A DNA stretch of 16,611 nucleotides from Nocardioides sp. (lineage in GTDB: Bacteria > Actinomycetota > Actinomycetes > Propionibacteriales > Nocardioidaceae). Below are positions 8,655 through 16,390 of this stretch, piece by piece. The first letter of the stretch is position 1; each line of letters opens with the position of its first letter. The stretch is taken from NCBI GenBank assembly GCA_021166815.1, contig JAJPEO010000342.1, positions 1 to 16,611 of the forward strand. Direction: 5' to 3'. Made by a program: the position numbers and the translations under genes. A model generated the notes under the pieces. It was not told the origin of the DNA. It searched no databases and saw only the letters and a program-made list of their open reading frames with translations.

Positions 8655-9581
8655 TCACCGCACCTGGGGCAGCACCCTCTCCGCGACCAGCTCCAGGTGG
8701 TCGAGGTCGGAGAGGTCGAGGACCTGCAGGTAGATCCGCTCCGCCCCCGCCTCGGCGTACCTGCCGATGCGCTCGACCACCTCGTCGGGCGTCCCGGCGA
8801 GGCCGTTGGCACGCAGCTCGGCGGGCTCACGGCCGATCGCGTCGGCGCGGCGCTGCACCTCGGTCTCGTCCTCACCACAGCAGAGCACCAGCGCGTTGGA
8901 CCAGGTCATCGACTCCGGGTCGCGGCCGATGGCCTCGCAGGAGCGCCGCACGTTGGCGAACTGCGAGCGCGTGGTGGCGAGGTCGACGAACGGCAGGTTG
9001 AACTCGTCGGCGAAGCGCGCGGCCAGCACCGGGGTGCGTCGGATGCCCTTGCCGCCGATGATGACCGGCGGCCGGGCCTGGTCGGGCTTGGGCAGCGCGG
9101 GGCTGTCGGTGAGCCGGTAGTGCTCTCCCACGTGGGTGAAGGTCTCGCCCATCGGTGTCGCCCACAGGCCGGTGATGATCGCCAGCTGCTCCTCGAAGCG
9201 GTCGAACCGCTCGCCGGTGCCCGGGAAGGGGATGCCGTACGCCGAGTGTTCGGCCTCGAACCATCCGGCCCCCAGGCCCAGCTCCACGCGCCCGGAGCTC
9301 ATCTGGTCGACCTGGGCGACCTGGATCGCGAGCACACCGGGGTGGCGGAACGTTGCGCTCGTCATCAGCGTGCCGAGCCGGATCGTGCTGGTGTCGCGGG
9401 CCAGCCCCGCGAGCGTGGTCCACGCGTCGGTGGGGCCGGGCAGCCCGTCACCACCCATCGTCAGGTAGTGGTCGGAGCGGACGAACGCCCCGAACCCCAG
9501 GCGCTCGGCCGCGCGGGCGACCGCGAGCAGGTCGTCGTAGGTGGCCCCCTGCTGGGGCTCGGTGAAGATGCGCAGTTCCAT
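8655..9581 (-). CDS. LLM-class (luciferase-like) F420-dependent oxidoreductase
   Basis: This 308-residue protein belongs to the bacterial-luciferase-like monooxygenase superfamily, TIM-barrel enzymes that in actinobacteria mostly use coenzyme F420. Family features include SDHYLTMGG near residue 36-44, the block SSGRVELGLGAGWFEAEH in the middle, GERFDRFEEQL, and PVIIGGKGIRRTP. The substrate cannot be deduced. The ATG at 9579-9581 gives the expected N-terminus; the upstream TGGGG is too close (2 bases) to be a good ribosome binding site, so translation may depend on coupling with the NUDIX gene, whose stop is 37 bases upstream. It takes the position that thyX holds before dapA-rnj in mycobacteria. 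FMN rather than F420 use is possible. Confidence 0.85.
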   Translation of the reverse strand: MELRIFTEPQQGATYDDLLAVARAAERLGFGAFVRSDHYLTMGGDGLPGPTDAWTTLAGLARDTSTIRLGTLMTSATFRHPGVLAIQVAQVDQMSSGRVELGLGAGWFEAEHSAYGIPFPGTGERFDRFEEQLAIITGLWATPMGETFTHVGEHYRLTDSPALPKPDQARPPVIIGGKGIRRTPVLAARFADEFNLPFVDLATTRSQFANVRRSCEAIGRDPESMTWSNALVLCCGEDETEVQRRADAIGREPAELRANGLAGTPDEVVERIGRYAEAGAERIYLQVLDLSDLDHLELVAERVLPQVR

Positions 9582-9618
9582 GGCCCCACTGTCCCATCCC
9601 CGCCAACCGCGCAGGGGG

Positions 9619-10044
9619 CTAGGGCTCGGGGTGGTGAGCCTCGGGGTCCTGTCGCAGCAGCGGCAGCACGTCGTGCTCCAGCATCGGGGCCAGGTCGTCC
9701 GGGTGTCCGTCGAACGGCGTCCACCTCAGCTCGGCGATCTCGCCCTGGGCGACGGGTTCGGCGTCGGTGTCACCGATGAAGACCGTCGAGTGCAGCTCGT
9801 GGCCGGGCTCGTTGGCGGCGTCGGAGACGAACTCACCCAGGAGCCTCACATCGCGCAGATGGAGGCCGACCTCCTCCAGCGTCTCGCGCAGGGCAGCATC
9901 GCGAGCCCTCTCCCCCGGCTCCAGCTTCCCGCCGACGAGCATGAACCGGCTCGTGCCCCGCTTGCGCACGGTCAGGACCGCTGCGTCGCGCACGATGGCC
10001 ACCGCGGCCACGACGATCACCGGCGCACTCGACATCGAGACCAT
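9619..10044 (-). CDS. NUDIX hydrolase
   Basis: This 141-residue protein has a complete Nudix box at residues 39-61: G39, E45, R53-E54, E57-E58 and G60 in the pattern G-x5-E-x7-REx2EExG, which binds the divalent metal and cleaves nucleoside diphosphates linked to another moiety. It is close to a minimal MutT-like domain with no added domain, so the substrate (damaged dNTP, NDP-sugar or dinucleotide) is unknown. The ATG at 10044 is chosen over the internal ATG at 10035 because GGAGG lies 5 bases upstream (10050-10054). That site overlaps the stop codon of the preceding DUF6891-like gene (TGAGGAGGG), so the two are probably translated from one mRNA. The C-terminus is rich in H, P and E. Confidence 0.9.
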   Translation of the reverse strand: MVSMSSAPVIVVAAVAIVRDAAVLTVRKRGTSRFMLVGGKLEPGERARDAALRETLEEVGLHLRDVRLLGEFVSDAANEPGHELHSTVFIGDTDAEPVAQGEIAELRWTPFDGHPDDLAPMLEHDVLPLLRQDPEAHHPEP

Positions 10045-10049
10045 CCAGC

Positions 10050-10054
10050 CCTCC
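10050..10054 (-). promoter_or_regulatory. Ribosome binding site of the NUDIX gene, overlapping the upstream stop
   Basis: GGAGG on the minus strand lies 5 bases before the ATG at 10044 and directly abuts the TGA of the preceding gene. Of two in-frame ATGs 9 bases apart, only the first has this spacing. Confidence 0.75.
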
Positions 10055-10609
10055 TCAGGCCGAGCGGCGCTGCCAGTGGGCGGCGACCTCGACCCGCCCC
10101 TCGTCGAAGTGGGCGCGCAGGCCGTGGCGCTCGAAGCAGGACAGCACGGCCTCGAGCAACGAGTCGCCCGGGGCCACGTTGGCGCGGGTGCCGTGCCAGA
10201 GGTTGACCTCGAGCATCCCCTCGTCGACGGCGTGCCAGACATCGGGCTGGGTGAACCACAGCACGCCTCGCGGTCGCGGCTCGCTGGCCTCGAGGAAGCG
10301 GGTGGCCTCCCAGTGGTCATCGACGCCCTGGAGGACCGGTACGTCGTGCTGGGCGCACTCGGCGAACGCGGCCGTCAGGCGGTCGTGGTCGGTCACCTCG
10401 GGCCAGTCCCGCTTCACCTGCTGGAAGTCCTGGGCCGCCGCGGCGAGCCAGGCCCGTGCGAGCACGGCGGCGTCGGTGTGCGGCATCTCCGCCGCCACCG
10501 CGGCGCGCACGTCCTCGTACTGCTCGTCGGGGCCGGTGAGTCCTGCCCGCACCTGCAGCCGCGCGAAGTCGCGGAGCTCGGCCTCGATGTCGCGACGCCC
10601 CAGCCTCAC
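10055..10609 (-). CDS. Hypothetical protein, DUF6891-like
   Basis: This 184-residue protein has no catalytic motif I can name. The pattern VTDHDRLTAAFAEC in the middle, then a strand reading GVLWFTQPDVWHAVDEG, then a block ending in a predicted basic or hydrophobic C-terminus resembles DUF6891 proteins, which share a 'D-DRL-AAF' block and a '-Q-D---AV--G' block. Those relatives often carry paired cysteines that this protein lacks. This assignment is from memory of the family pattern, so it is tentative. The N-terminal half is helical, acidic and alanine-rich, with no signal peptide. The GTG at 10607-10609 is used because it lies 7 bases after the pdxS stop; longer readings run inside pdxS. 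It sits between pdxS and the NUDIX gene and is probably co-transcribed with both. Confidence 0.7.
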   Translation of the reverse strand: MRLGRRDIEAELRDFARLQVRAGLTGPDEQYEDVRAAVAAEMPHTDAAVLARAWLAAAAQDFQQVKRDWPEVTDHDRLTAAFAECAQHDVPVLQGVDDHWEATRFLEASEPRPRGVLWFTQPDVWHAVDEGMLEVNLWHGTRANVAPGDSLLEAVLSCFERHGLRAHFDEGRVEVAAHWQRRSA

Positions 10610-10616
10610 GCCGGGG

Positions 10617-11528
10617 TCACCAACCCCGCTCGGCGAGGCGGTGGGGCACGGGGATGTCGTCGACGTTGATGCCGACCATGGCCTCACCGAGGCCACGGCT
10701 GACCTGGGCGACGACGTCGGGGTCGTCGTAGAAGGCCGTGGCCTTGACGATCGCCTCGGCGCGCTGGGCCGGGTTGCCGGACTTGAAGATGCCCGAGCCG
10801 ACGAAGACGCCCTCGGCGCCGAGCTGCATCATCATCGCGGCGTCCGCGGGGGTGGCGATGCCGCCGGCGGTGAACAGCACCACGGGGAGCTTGCCGGCCT
10901 CGGCGACCTCCCGGACCAGCTCGTAGGGCGCCTGGAGCTCCTTGGCGGCGACGTAGAGCTCGTCGGCCTCCATCGACTGGAGTCGGCGCAGCTCGGCCCG
11001 GATGGTGCGCATGTGCGTGACGGCGTTGGACACGTCGCCGGTGCCTGCCTCGCCCTTGCTGCGGATCATGGCCGCGCCCTCGGTGATGCGGCGCAGGGCC
11101 TCGCCGAGGTTGGTCGCCCCGCACACGAACGGCACGGTGAAGGCCCACTTGTCGATGTGGTTGGCGTAGTCGGCCGGGGTGAGCACCTCGGACTCGTCGA
11201 TGTAGTCGACACCGAGGCTCTGCAGCACCTGTGCCTCGGCGAAGTGACCGATGCGCGCCTTGGCCATCACGGGGATCGAGACGGCCTCGACGATGCCGTC
11301 GATCATGTCGGGGTCGCTCATGCGCGAGACCCCGCCCTGGGCCCGGATGTCGGCCGGCACCCGCTCGAGCGCCATGACCGCGACGGCGCCGGCGTCCTCG
11401 GCGATCTTCGCCTGGTCCGGGGTCACCACGTCCATGATCACGCCGCCCTTCAGCATCTCGGCCATGCCGCGCTTGACGCGGGTGGTGCCGGTGGTCGGGG
11501 CGGTCTCGGGCGCAGGGGTTTCACTCAT
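10617..11528 (-). CDS. pdxS: Pyridoxal 5'-phosphate synthase, lyase subunit PdxS
   Basis: PdxS forms PLP from ribose 5-phosphate, glyceraldehyde 3-phosphate and ammonia supplied by the glutaminase PdxT. The 303-residue length is typical. Conserved sites are D33 in IMDVV, K90 in VMAKARIGH (the first covalent lysine), and K158 in [11 protein letters not shown] (the second), all in the expected order; the C-terminal part has [14 protein letters not shown] and [11 protein letters not shown]. The ATG at 11528 (MSETPAP) is preferred over the in-frame ATG at 11537 because TACGAT lies 7 bases upstream, the right place for a leaderless start, and no Shine-Dalgarno sequence is visible. pdxT, often next to pdxS, is not in this window. 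The gene is followed after 7 bases by the DUF6891-like gene and lies 55 bases after pgsA. Confidence 0.95.
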   Translation of the reverse strand: MSETPAPETAPTTGTTRVKRGMAEMLKGGVIMDVVTPDQAKIAEDAGAVAVMALERVPADIRAQGGVSRMSDPDMIDGIVEAVSIPVMAKARIGHFAEAQVLQSLGVDYIDESEVLTPADYANHIDKWAFTVPFVCGATNLGEALRRITEGAAMIRSKGEAGTGDVSNAVTHMRTIRAELRRLQSMEADELYVAAKELQAPYELVREVAEAGKLPVVLFTAGGIATPADAAMMMQLGAEGVFVGSGIFKSGNPAQRAEAIVKATAFYDDPDVVAQVSRGLGEAMVGINVDDIPVPHRLAERGW

Positions 11529-11535
11529 GACGGCC

Positions 11536-11541
11536 ATCGTA
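11536..11541 (-). promoter_or_regulatory. -10 promoter box for a leaderless pdxS transcript
   Basis: TACGAT on the minus strand fits TANNNT and lies 7 bases before the pdxS ATG, so the mRNA would begin at the start codon. No -35 consensus is clear. This is in the 55-base pgsA-pdxS gap. Confidence 0.5.
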
Positions 11542-11547
11542 ATTCCG

Positions 11548-11569
11548 GGCGCCACGCGCCGGTGACCGG
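11548..11569. promoter_or_regulatory. Two adjoining palindromes in the pdxS promoter region
   Basis: GGCGC-CAC-GCGCC (11548-11560) and CCGGT-G-ACCGG (11559-11569) abut, with centres about 10 bases apart, one helical turn. They cover the -10/-35 spacer and the -35 area of the putative pdxS promoter. They could be an operator, but GC-rich DNA yields such palindromes by chance. Confidence 0.3.
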
Positions 11570-11583
11570 GTGGGTCCCGTGGA

Positions 11584-12216
11584 CTAGGCGCCTTCTGTCG
11601 GCAGGGTGGTCGTGACCGCGGCCGCCTGCGTCCGGACCGCGAGGATGCGCTGCGTGACGGTGACCGCGCTCAGCGCGCCGAGCAGGCCGAGGCCCCACGC
11701 CAGCACCTCGGGTCGGTGGCTGAGCTCGGCCGCGATGCCGAACACGCCCAGCACCGCGAGGCGGTCGGCCCGCTCCATCAGGCCGACCCGGCCGGTGAAG
11801 CCGAGGGACTCCGCACGGGCACGGGCGTAGGAGGTGCTCATGCCGGTGATCAGGCACAGCAGGCCGAGCCACATCCCGACGACGAGGTCACCGGGACCGG
11901 CGAAGTAGAGGATCACCGACCCGAAGACGACCGCGTCGGCGATGCGGTCGAGGGTGGAGTCGAGGAACGCGCCGAAGGGGCTCACCCGGCGGCTCATCCG
12001 CGCCATCGTGCCGTCGAGGAGGTCGAAGAGCGCGAAGAGCGTCACGACCAGGGCGCCGATGATGAGGTCGCCCCGCGGGACGAACCACAGCGCCGCCGAG
12101 CAGGTGGCGACGGTGCCGACGAGGGTGACGGCGTCAGGACTCACCCCCAGGCGCAGCAGGAGGCGGGCGAGGGGCGCGATGATCGCGGTCACGAGTCCGC
12201 GGATGTGCTCGAGCAT
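11584..12216 (-). CDS. pgsA: CDP-alcohol phosphatidyltransferase, probable phosphatidylinositol phosphate synthase
   Basis: The enzyme joins a CDP-diacylglycerol phosphatidyl group to an alcohol phosphate at the cytoplasmic membrane; in actinobacteria this family member makes phosphatidylinositol phosphate from inositol 1-phosphate. The 210-residue protein has about six hydrophobic segments and a perfect CDP-AP signature: D65-x2-D68-G69-x2-A72-R73-x8-G82-x3-D86-x3-D90. The thrS-HIT-pgsA order is that of mycobacterial pgsA1, which supports inositol phosphate rather than glycerol phosphate as acceptor, though a PGP synthase is not excluded by sequence alone. The ATG at 12214-12216 has GAGG 4 bases upstream. 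It begins 13 bases after the inositol monophosphatase. The acyltransferase and PimA genes that follow it in mycobacteria are absent; pdxS follows instead. Confidence 0.88.
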   Translation of the reverse strand: MLEHIRGLVTAIIAPLARLLLRLGVSPDAVTLVGTVATCSAALWFVPRGDLIIGALVVTLFALFDLLDGTMARMSRRVSPFGAFLDSTLDRIADAVVFGSVILYFAGPGDLVVGMWLGLLCLITGMSTSYARARAESLGFTGRVGLMERADRLAVLGVFGIAAELSHRPEVLAWGLGLLGALSAVTVTQRILAVRTQAAAVTTTLPTEGA

Positions 12217-12229
12217 GGTGCCTCGCAGG

Positions 12230-13003
12230 CTACCCGGCGGCCAGCGCGGCCACGACGTCGGACACGGCTCCCGGGGCGCCCGTCACCGTCCAGTCGACCC
12301 CGCCTGCCGCCACCACGCGCGAGTCCCCGCCCAGCCCACGCACGAGCGCGGCCCCGGGCAATCGGTCCCAGTCGGGCGCCGAGTGCTGGAACAGCACGTC
12401 CCAGCGCCCCTCGCAGATGGCGGTCAGGTCCATGCTCGCCGAGCCCAGCATCCGCAGCGTCCCCACCTGGCCGAGGGCACGCGCGAACGCGTCCCCCACC
12501 TCGGTGCCGAAGAACGGCGGGTGGAGGTAGGTCGTCGCGCACCTCGACTCCCGCGGCAGGTCGCGGATCGGGTCGAGGCGTACGCCGTCCACGGTGGTCG
12601 GCACCTCGGGCCCACCGACCCACGTGCGGTCGGTGGCGGCGTGGTGGACGGCACCCAGCAGGACGTCGTCCTCGTCGCGCAGCGCCAGCGCGCTGCACCA
12701 CCAGTCGCTCCCGCGGGCGAAGTTGTAGGTGCCGTCCACGGGGTCGATCACCCAGGTGCGGCCGCTGGTGCCCACCTGGTCGGCACCCTCCTCGCCCACG
12801 ATGGAGTCGTGGGGCCTGGCCTCGCGGAGCCGTTCGACGACGAGCCGCTCCGCAGCGGTGTCGGCCTGCGTCACCAGGTCGGAGGCGTTGGCCTTCGTCT
12901 CGACCTCGAGGCCCCCGCTCCGGATCCGGGCCGCGAGCCGGGCGGCGTCGCGCACCAGGTCGGCCGCGAGGCCCGCTTCCGCGTGGAGGTCAACCGTCGA
13001 CAT
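12230..13003 (-). CDS. Inositol monophosphatase family protein
   Basis: This 257-residue magnesium-dependent phosphatase has the family metal-site motifs: GEE (residues 70-72), DPVDGTYNF (87-95), and a C-terminal WD motif in APDWDRLPG. The family covers inositol monophosphatase, histidinol phosphatase and bisphosphate nucleotidases. Lying one gene upstream of pgsA suggests a role in inositol phosphate supply or removal, but this is inference. The ATG at 13001-13003 (MSTVDL) is used; it overlaps the end of the HIT gene by 14 bases, so translation is probably coupled. An upstream in-frame ATG near 13156 would add 51 residues with a composition typical of an out-of-frame shadow. The ribosome binding site is weak. 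Confidence 0.9.
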   Translation of the reverse strand: MSTVDLHAEAGLAADLVRDAARLAARIRSGGLEVETKANASDLVTQADTAAERLVVERLREARPHDSIVGEEGADQVGTSGRTWVIDPVDGTYNFARGSDWWCSALALRDEDDVLLGAVHHAATDRTWVGGPEVPTTVDGVRLDPIRDLPRESRCATTYLHPPFFGTEVGDAFARALGQVGTLRMLGSASMDLTAICEGRWDVLFQHSAPDWDRLPGAALVRGLGGDSRVVAAGGVDWTVTGAPGAVSDVVAALAAG

Positions 13004-13517
13004 CGGACCACGCTGCGGCGAGCAGGTCACGGGTCTCGGAGAGCAGCTGCGGCAGGGTCTTGGTGGCAGCGGTGACGGTGATGAAGTTGGCGTCCCCGGT
13101 CCACCTGGGCACGACGTGCTGGTGGAGGTGGTCGGCCAGCGAGCCGCCCGAGACACGACCCAGGTTGAGCCCGACGTTGAAGGCCTCGGCGTTGCTCACC
13201 GACCGGATCACCCGGATCGCCTGCTGGGTCATGGCCATCAGCTCCCCCGACTCGGAGAGCGTCAGCTCGTCGAGGCCCGCCACGTGTCGGTAGGGCACCA
13301 CCATCAGGTGACCGGGGTTGTAGGGGTGCAGGTTGAGCACGACGTAGCACTCCTCGCCCCGGGTGACCACGAGGCTCTCGGGCTCGGCTCGCTGCGGGAT
13401 CTCGCAGAAGGGGCAGCCCTGCGAACCGATCGCCGTACGGATGTAGGCCATGCGGTGCGGGGTCCAGATCCGCTCGAGACCGTGGGACTCCCCGACGCCG
13501 TGCTGCTCCTCCGTCAC
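12990..13517 (-). CDS. HIT-family protein, Ap4A phosphorylase-like (Rv2613c type)
   Basis: This 175-residue protein has the histidine triad HLHQH (H130, H132, H134), whose middle-to-last histidine acts as nucleophile on nucleotide phosphates, plus a CPFC pair (C35, C38) typical of the zinc-binding HIT branch. The N-terminal run LERIWTPHRMAYI resembles that of Mycobacterium tuberculosis Rv2613c, characterised as a diadenosine tetraphosphate phosphorylase; that supports the long start. The start is the GTG at 13515-13517, 4 bases after the thrS stop. Location directly after thrS is meaningful because aminoacyl-tRNA synthetases produce Ap4A as a side product. It overlaps the following phosphatase by 14 bases. 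Confidence 0.9.
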   Translation of the reverse strand: MTEEQHGVGESHGLERIWTPHRMAYIRTAIGSQGCPFCEIPQRAEPESLVVTRGEECYVVLNLHPYNPGHLMVVPYRHVAGLDELTLSESGELMAMTQQAIRVIRSVSNAEAFNVGLNLGRVSGGSLADHLHQHVVPRWTGDANFITVTAATKTLPQLLSETRDLLAAAWSDVDG

Positions 13518-13521
13518 CGGG

Positions 13522-15456
13522 TCAGACCTGCTCGTGCGACTCGACGGCTGCGCGCACGCGCTCGATCGCCTCGGCGATGGGGACGCCGTTGTCCTGGCGT
13601 CCGTCGCGGTAGCGGAAGGACACCGCGCCCGCCTCGACGTCGTTGTCCCCGGCGATGAGCATGAACGGCACCTTCTGCAGCTGCGCGTTGCGGATCTTCT
13701 TCTGCATCCGGTCGTCGGAGTCGTCGACCTCGACGCGCAGGCCCATCGCCTTCATCTGCCTGGCGATCTGGTGCAGGTGGTCGAGGTGTCGCTCGGCGAC
13801 GGGGATGCCCTGCACCTGGACCGGGGCGAGCCAGGGCGGGAAGGCGCCGGCGTAGTGCTCGACCAGGACGCCGAGGAAGCGCTCGATCGACCCGAACTTG
13901 GCCGAGTGGATCATCACGGGTCGCTGCCGCGAGCCGTCGGGGGCGACGTACTCGAGCTCGAAGCCAGCCGGCTGTCCGAAGTCGTACTGGACGGTCGACA
14001 TCTGCCAGGTGCGGCCGATCGCGTCACGCGCCTGGACGGAGATCTTCGGGCCGTAGAAGGCGGCACCGCCCGGGACGGGGACGAGGACGAGGCCCGTCTC
14101 GTCGGCGCCCTGCTGGAGCACGCCGGTGGCGGTCGCCCACTGCTCGTCGGTGCCGATGAACTTGTCCTTCTTCCTGTCGTCGCGCGTGGACAGCTCGAGG
14201 TAGAAGTCGTCGAGGCCGAAGTCCTTGAGCAGGCTCAGCAGGAAGTCGAGCAGGTGCTTGACCTCGTCGGCCGCCTGCTCAGGCATGACGTAGGAGTGGG
14301 AGTCGTCCATGGTCAGGCCCCGCACACGGGTCAGGCCGTGGACGACACCGGACTTCTCGTAGCGGTAGACCGAGCCGAACTCGAAGAGCCGCAGCGGCAG
14401 CTCACGGTAGGAGCGCTGGCGCGACTGGTAGATGAGGTTGTGCATCGGGCAGTTCATCGCCTTGAGGAAGTACCGGCTGTTCTCCAGCTCCATCGGCGGG
14501 AACATCGTGTCCTCGTAGTACGGCAGGTGCCCGGAGGTGTGGAACAGCCCCTCCTTGGTGATGTGGGGGGTCCCGACGTACTCGAAGCCCTCCTCGATGT
14601 GGCGGCGGCGGACGTAGTCCTCCATCTCGCGCTTGATCACGCCACCCTTCGGGTGGAAGACAGCGAGGCCCGAGCCCAGCTCGTCGGGGAAGCTGAACAG
14701 GTCGAGCTCGCGACCGAGCTTGCGGTGGTCGCGCCGCTCCGCCTCCTCGATGCGGTGGAGGTGCTCGTCGAGCGCCTCCTTGCTCTCCCAGGCGGTGCCG
14801 TAGATGCGCTGGAGCTGCTTGTTCTTCTCGTCGCCCCGCCAGTACGCCGCCGCGCTGCGCATCAGCTTGAACGCCGGGATGCGCTTGGTGGTCGGCAGGT
14901 GCGGTCCGCGGCAGAGGTCGGACCAGGCGACGTCGCCGTTGCGGCGGACGTTGTCGTAGATGGTGAGCTCGCCCGCGCCGACCTCGACGCTGGCTCCCTC
15001 GGTGTCGTCGGCCCCCGAGCCTCCCTTGAGGCCGATGAGCTCGACCTTGTAGGGCTCGTCCTTGAGCTCCTCGAGCGCCTCGGCGTCGGACTCGAAGCGC
15101 CGACGCTCGAAGCGCTGGCCCTCCTTGATGATCTTGCGCATCGCGGTCTCGATCTTCGCGAGGTCCTCGGGCACGAAGGGGGTCTCGACGTCGAAGTCGT
15201 AGTAGAAGCCGTCCTTGACCGGCGGCCCGATGCCGAGCTTGGCCTCGGGCCAGATCTGCTGCACCGCCTGGGCGAGCACGTGGGCGGTGGAGTGGCGCAG
15301 GATGTCGCGCCCGTCGGGGCTGTCGATCGCCACGCCCTCGACCTCGTCACCGGGCTGCACGACGTACGAGAGGTCCTTGAGCTGACCGTCCACACGGGCC
15401 GCGATGATCTGGGGATCGTCCTTGAAGAGCTCCCAGGCCTTCTGGATCTCGGACAC
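13522..15456 (-). CDS. thrS: Threonyl-tRNA synthetase
   Basis: ThrRS, a class II cytosolic enzyme, charges tRNA-Thr. The 644-residue length is normal. Domain order: N-terminal TGS (about 1-60), the editing/SAD region with HSTAHVLAQ and DLCRGPHLP, the catalytic core, and the anticodon-binding domain. The three zinc ligands are all present: C336 in MNCPMHN, H387 in DDSH, and H517 in MIHSAKFGS, matching E. coli C334, H385 and H511. Motif 2 reads [11 protein letters not shown] and motif 3 follows near GSIERFLG. The GTG at 15454-15456 is chosen because GAGGAG lies 6 bases upstream (15463-15468); the frame runs on to 15960 only as a shadow inside the phosphatase. No T-box leader is visible. It heads the thrS-HIT-IMPase-pgsA run. 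Confidence 0.97.
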   Translation of the reverse strand: MSEIQKAWELFKDDPQIIAARVDGQLKDLSYVVQPGDEVEGVAIDSPDGRDILRHSTAHVLAQAVQQIWPEAKLGIGPPVKDGFYYDFDVETPFVPEDLAKIETAMRKIIKEGQRFERRRFESDAEALEELKDEPYKVELIGLKGGSGADDTEGASVEVGAGELTIYDNVRRNGDVAWSDLCRGPHLPTTKRIPAFKLMRSAAAYWRGDEKNKQLQRIYGTAWESKEALDEHLHRIEEAERRDHRKLGRELDLFSFPDELGSGLAVFHPKGGVIKREMEDYVRRRHIEEGFEYVGTPHITKEGLFHTSGHLPYYEDTMFPPMELENSRYFLKAMNCPMHNLIYQSRQRSYRELPLRLFEFGSVYRYEKSGVVHGLTRVRGLTMDDSHSYVMPEQAADEVKHLLDFLLSLLKDFGLDDFYLELSTRDDRKKDKFIGTDEQWATATGVLQQGADETGLVLVPVPGGAAFYGPKISVQARDAIGRTWQMSTVQYDFGQPAGFELEYVAPDGSRQRPVMIHSAKFGSIERFLGVLVEHYAGAFPPWLAPVQVQGIPVAERHLDHLHQIARQMKAMGLRVEVDDSDDRMQKKIRNAQLQKVPFMLIAGDNDVEAGAVSFRYRDGRQDNGVPIAEAIERVRAAVESHEQV

Positions 15457-15462
15457 GTGGAA

Positions 15463-15468
15463 CTCCTC
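15463..15468 (-). promoter_or_regulatory. Ribosome binding site that sets the thrS start
   Basis: GAGGAG on the minus strand lies 6 bases before the GTG at 15456 and rules out the much longer open frame that continues upstream. Confidence 0.8.
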
Positions 15469-15518
15469 TTCTGTACCGCCCGGATACGGCCCGGACTGGT
15501 GGTCGGCGTGACAGCACG

Positions 15519-15524
15519 AGCCTA
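15519..15524 (-). promoter_or_regulatory. Possible -10 box for the thrS operon
   Basis: TAGGCT on the minus strand fits TANNNT and has a weak TGA-bearing -35 candidate (GTGAGC, 15543-15548) 18 bases upstream. It would give a leader of about 55 bases. It lies in the 112-base gap (15457-15568), which otherwise holds a short direct repeat (TCCGGGC twice, 4 bases apart) and no terminator I can support. Confidence 0.35.
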
Positions 15525-15568
15525 GTGGGCAGGGCAGAGCCGGCTCACCCGGGTTTCCCCGCCCCACC

Positions 15569-16363
15569 TCACAGGCCGGCGACCAGGGGCCCCACGAGGT
15601 CGGCGGTCCCGGGGTCAGCGGCCACCACCAGGCCCGAGAAGGAACGGCGCTGTGGGTGGTAGGCCTCCCCCTCGAACGTGCGCACCTCGCCACCGGCCTC
15701 GGTGACGAGCAGGCTGCCCGGGGCGTGGTCCCACGGCATCCCACGGCGTGAGTGGGACGTGTTGCCGCGGTAGAGGAGGAAGTCGGCACGGCCCTCCACC
15801 AACCGTGGGTAGTCGACGCCGCACGAGAACCAGGTCCGCTCCAGCGGCGCCAGTCCCGCCAGGTGCAGGTGACGCCAGGCACGGTTGGACGTACGCCCCA
15901 GCGCAGGCGGCTCGACCGCCTCCCGCACGATGCGGGTGCCGTTGCGCCACGCGCCGGCACCGCGCTCGGCGACGTAGGCGACCCGGTGCTCGGGATGCCA
16001 GATCCAGCTGCGCACGGTCTCCCCGTCGCGCACCTCCGCCACCATCACCGCGTGGTCGGCCGAGCCACGGACGAAGTTGCCGGTGCCGTCGACCGGGTCG
16101 ACGGTGAACGCGTGCGCCGCCGCGACGTAGCGGTCCAGGACCGCCGGCTCCGCGGCGTACGCCTCCTCCCCCAGCACCACGGCGTCGGGGTAGGCGCTCG
16201 TGAGCGCTGCGGTGAGCATCACCTCCGCCTCCCGGTCGGCGTCGGTGACCAGGTCGCCGGGTCCCTTCTCGTGGACCTCGGAGTCGCGCAGACGGCGAAA
16301 GCGCGGCTCCACCACCTCGGCAGACACCCGCTGGATGAGCGCCAGCACGTCCTCGGTCTCCAC
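15569..16363 (-). CDS. Inositol monophosphatase / histidinol-phosphatase family protein
   Basis: This 264-residue protein has the IMPase-fold metal motifs: GEE (residues 65-67), DPVDGTGNF (89-97), and MPWDHAPGS near the C-terminus (the WDxA block). It is the second family member in the window and is clearly different from the one at 12230-13003. Its substrate could be inositol phosphate, histidinol phosphate or another sugar phosphate; the WDHAPG form alone does not settle this. The GTG at 16361-16363 is the first usable start; TAGGGT lies 6 bases upstream, which suggests leaderless transcription. The gene ends 112 bases before thrS and diverges from the universal stress protein gene. Confidence 0.88.
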   Translation of the reverse strand: METEDVLALIQRVSAEVVEPRFRRLRDSEVHEKGPGDLVTDADREAEVMLTAALTSAYPDAVVLGEEAYAAEPAVLDRYVAAAHAFTVDPVDGTGNFVRGSADHAVMVAEVRDGETVRSWIWHPEHRVAYVAERGAGAWRNGTRIVREAVEPPALGRTSNRAWRHLHLAGLAPLERTWFSCGVDYPRLVEGRADFLLYRGNTSHSRRGMPWDHAPGSLLVTEAGGEVRTFEGEAYHPQRRSFSGLVVAADPGTADLVGPLVAGL

Positions 16364-16369
16364 GCCTCG

Positions 16370-16375
16370 ACCCTA
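16370..16375 (-). promoter_or_regulatory. -10 promoter box for a leaderless phosphatase transcript
   Basis: TAGGGT on the minus strand fits the actinobacterial TANNNT pattern and lies 6 bases before the GTG at 16363. Transcription would begin at or near the start codon. No strong -35 is visible. Confidence 0.45.
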
Positions 16376-16390
16376 GGCGACCGGCATCAC

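Noticed and set aside
5843..9001. A 1052-codon plus-strand frame across rnj and dapA
   Set aside because: Its translation is D/H/V/R-rich with no domain, and the opposite strand encodes the intact RNase J and DapA motifs.
13450..15525. A 691-codon plus-strand frame opposite thrS
   Set aside because: It is the antisense shadow of ThrRS, with leucine/valine/aspartate-rich low complexity and no recognisable motif.
15457..15568. T-box riboswitch or terminator upstream of thrS
   Set aside because: The gap is only 112 bases and has no T-box core sequence. The GCCGGC pair (15539-15544 and 15575-15580) could pair, but it overlaps the upstream stop and has no T tract.
15457..15960. N-terminal extension of thrS to about 812 residues
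   Set aside because: The extra part runs out of frame inside the phosphatase gene, and a good ribosome binding site precedes the GTG at 15456, which gives normal ThrRS length.
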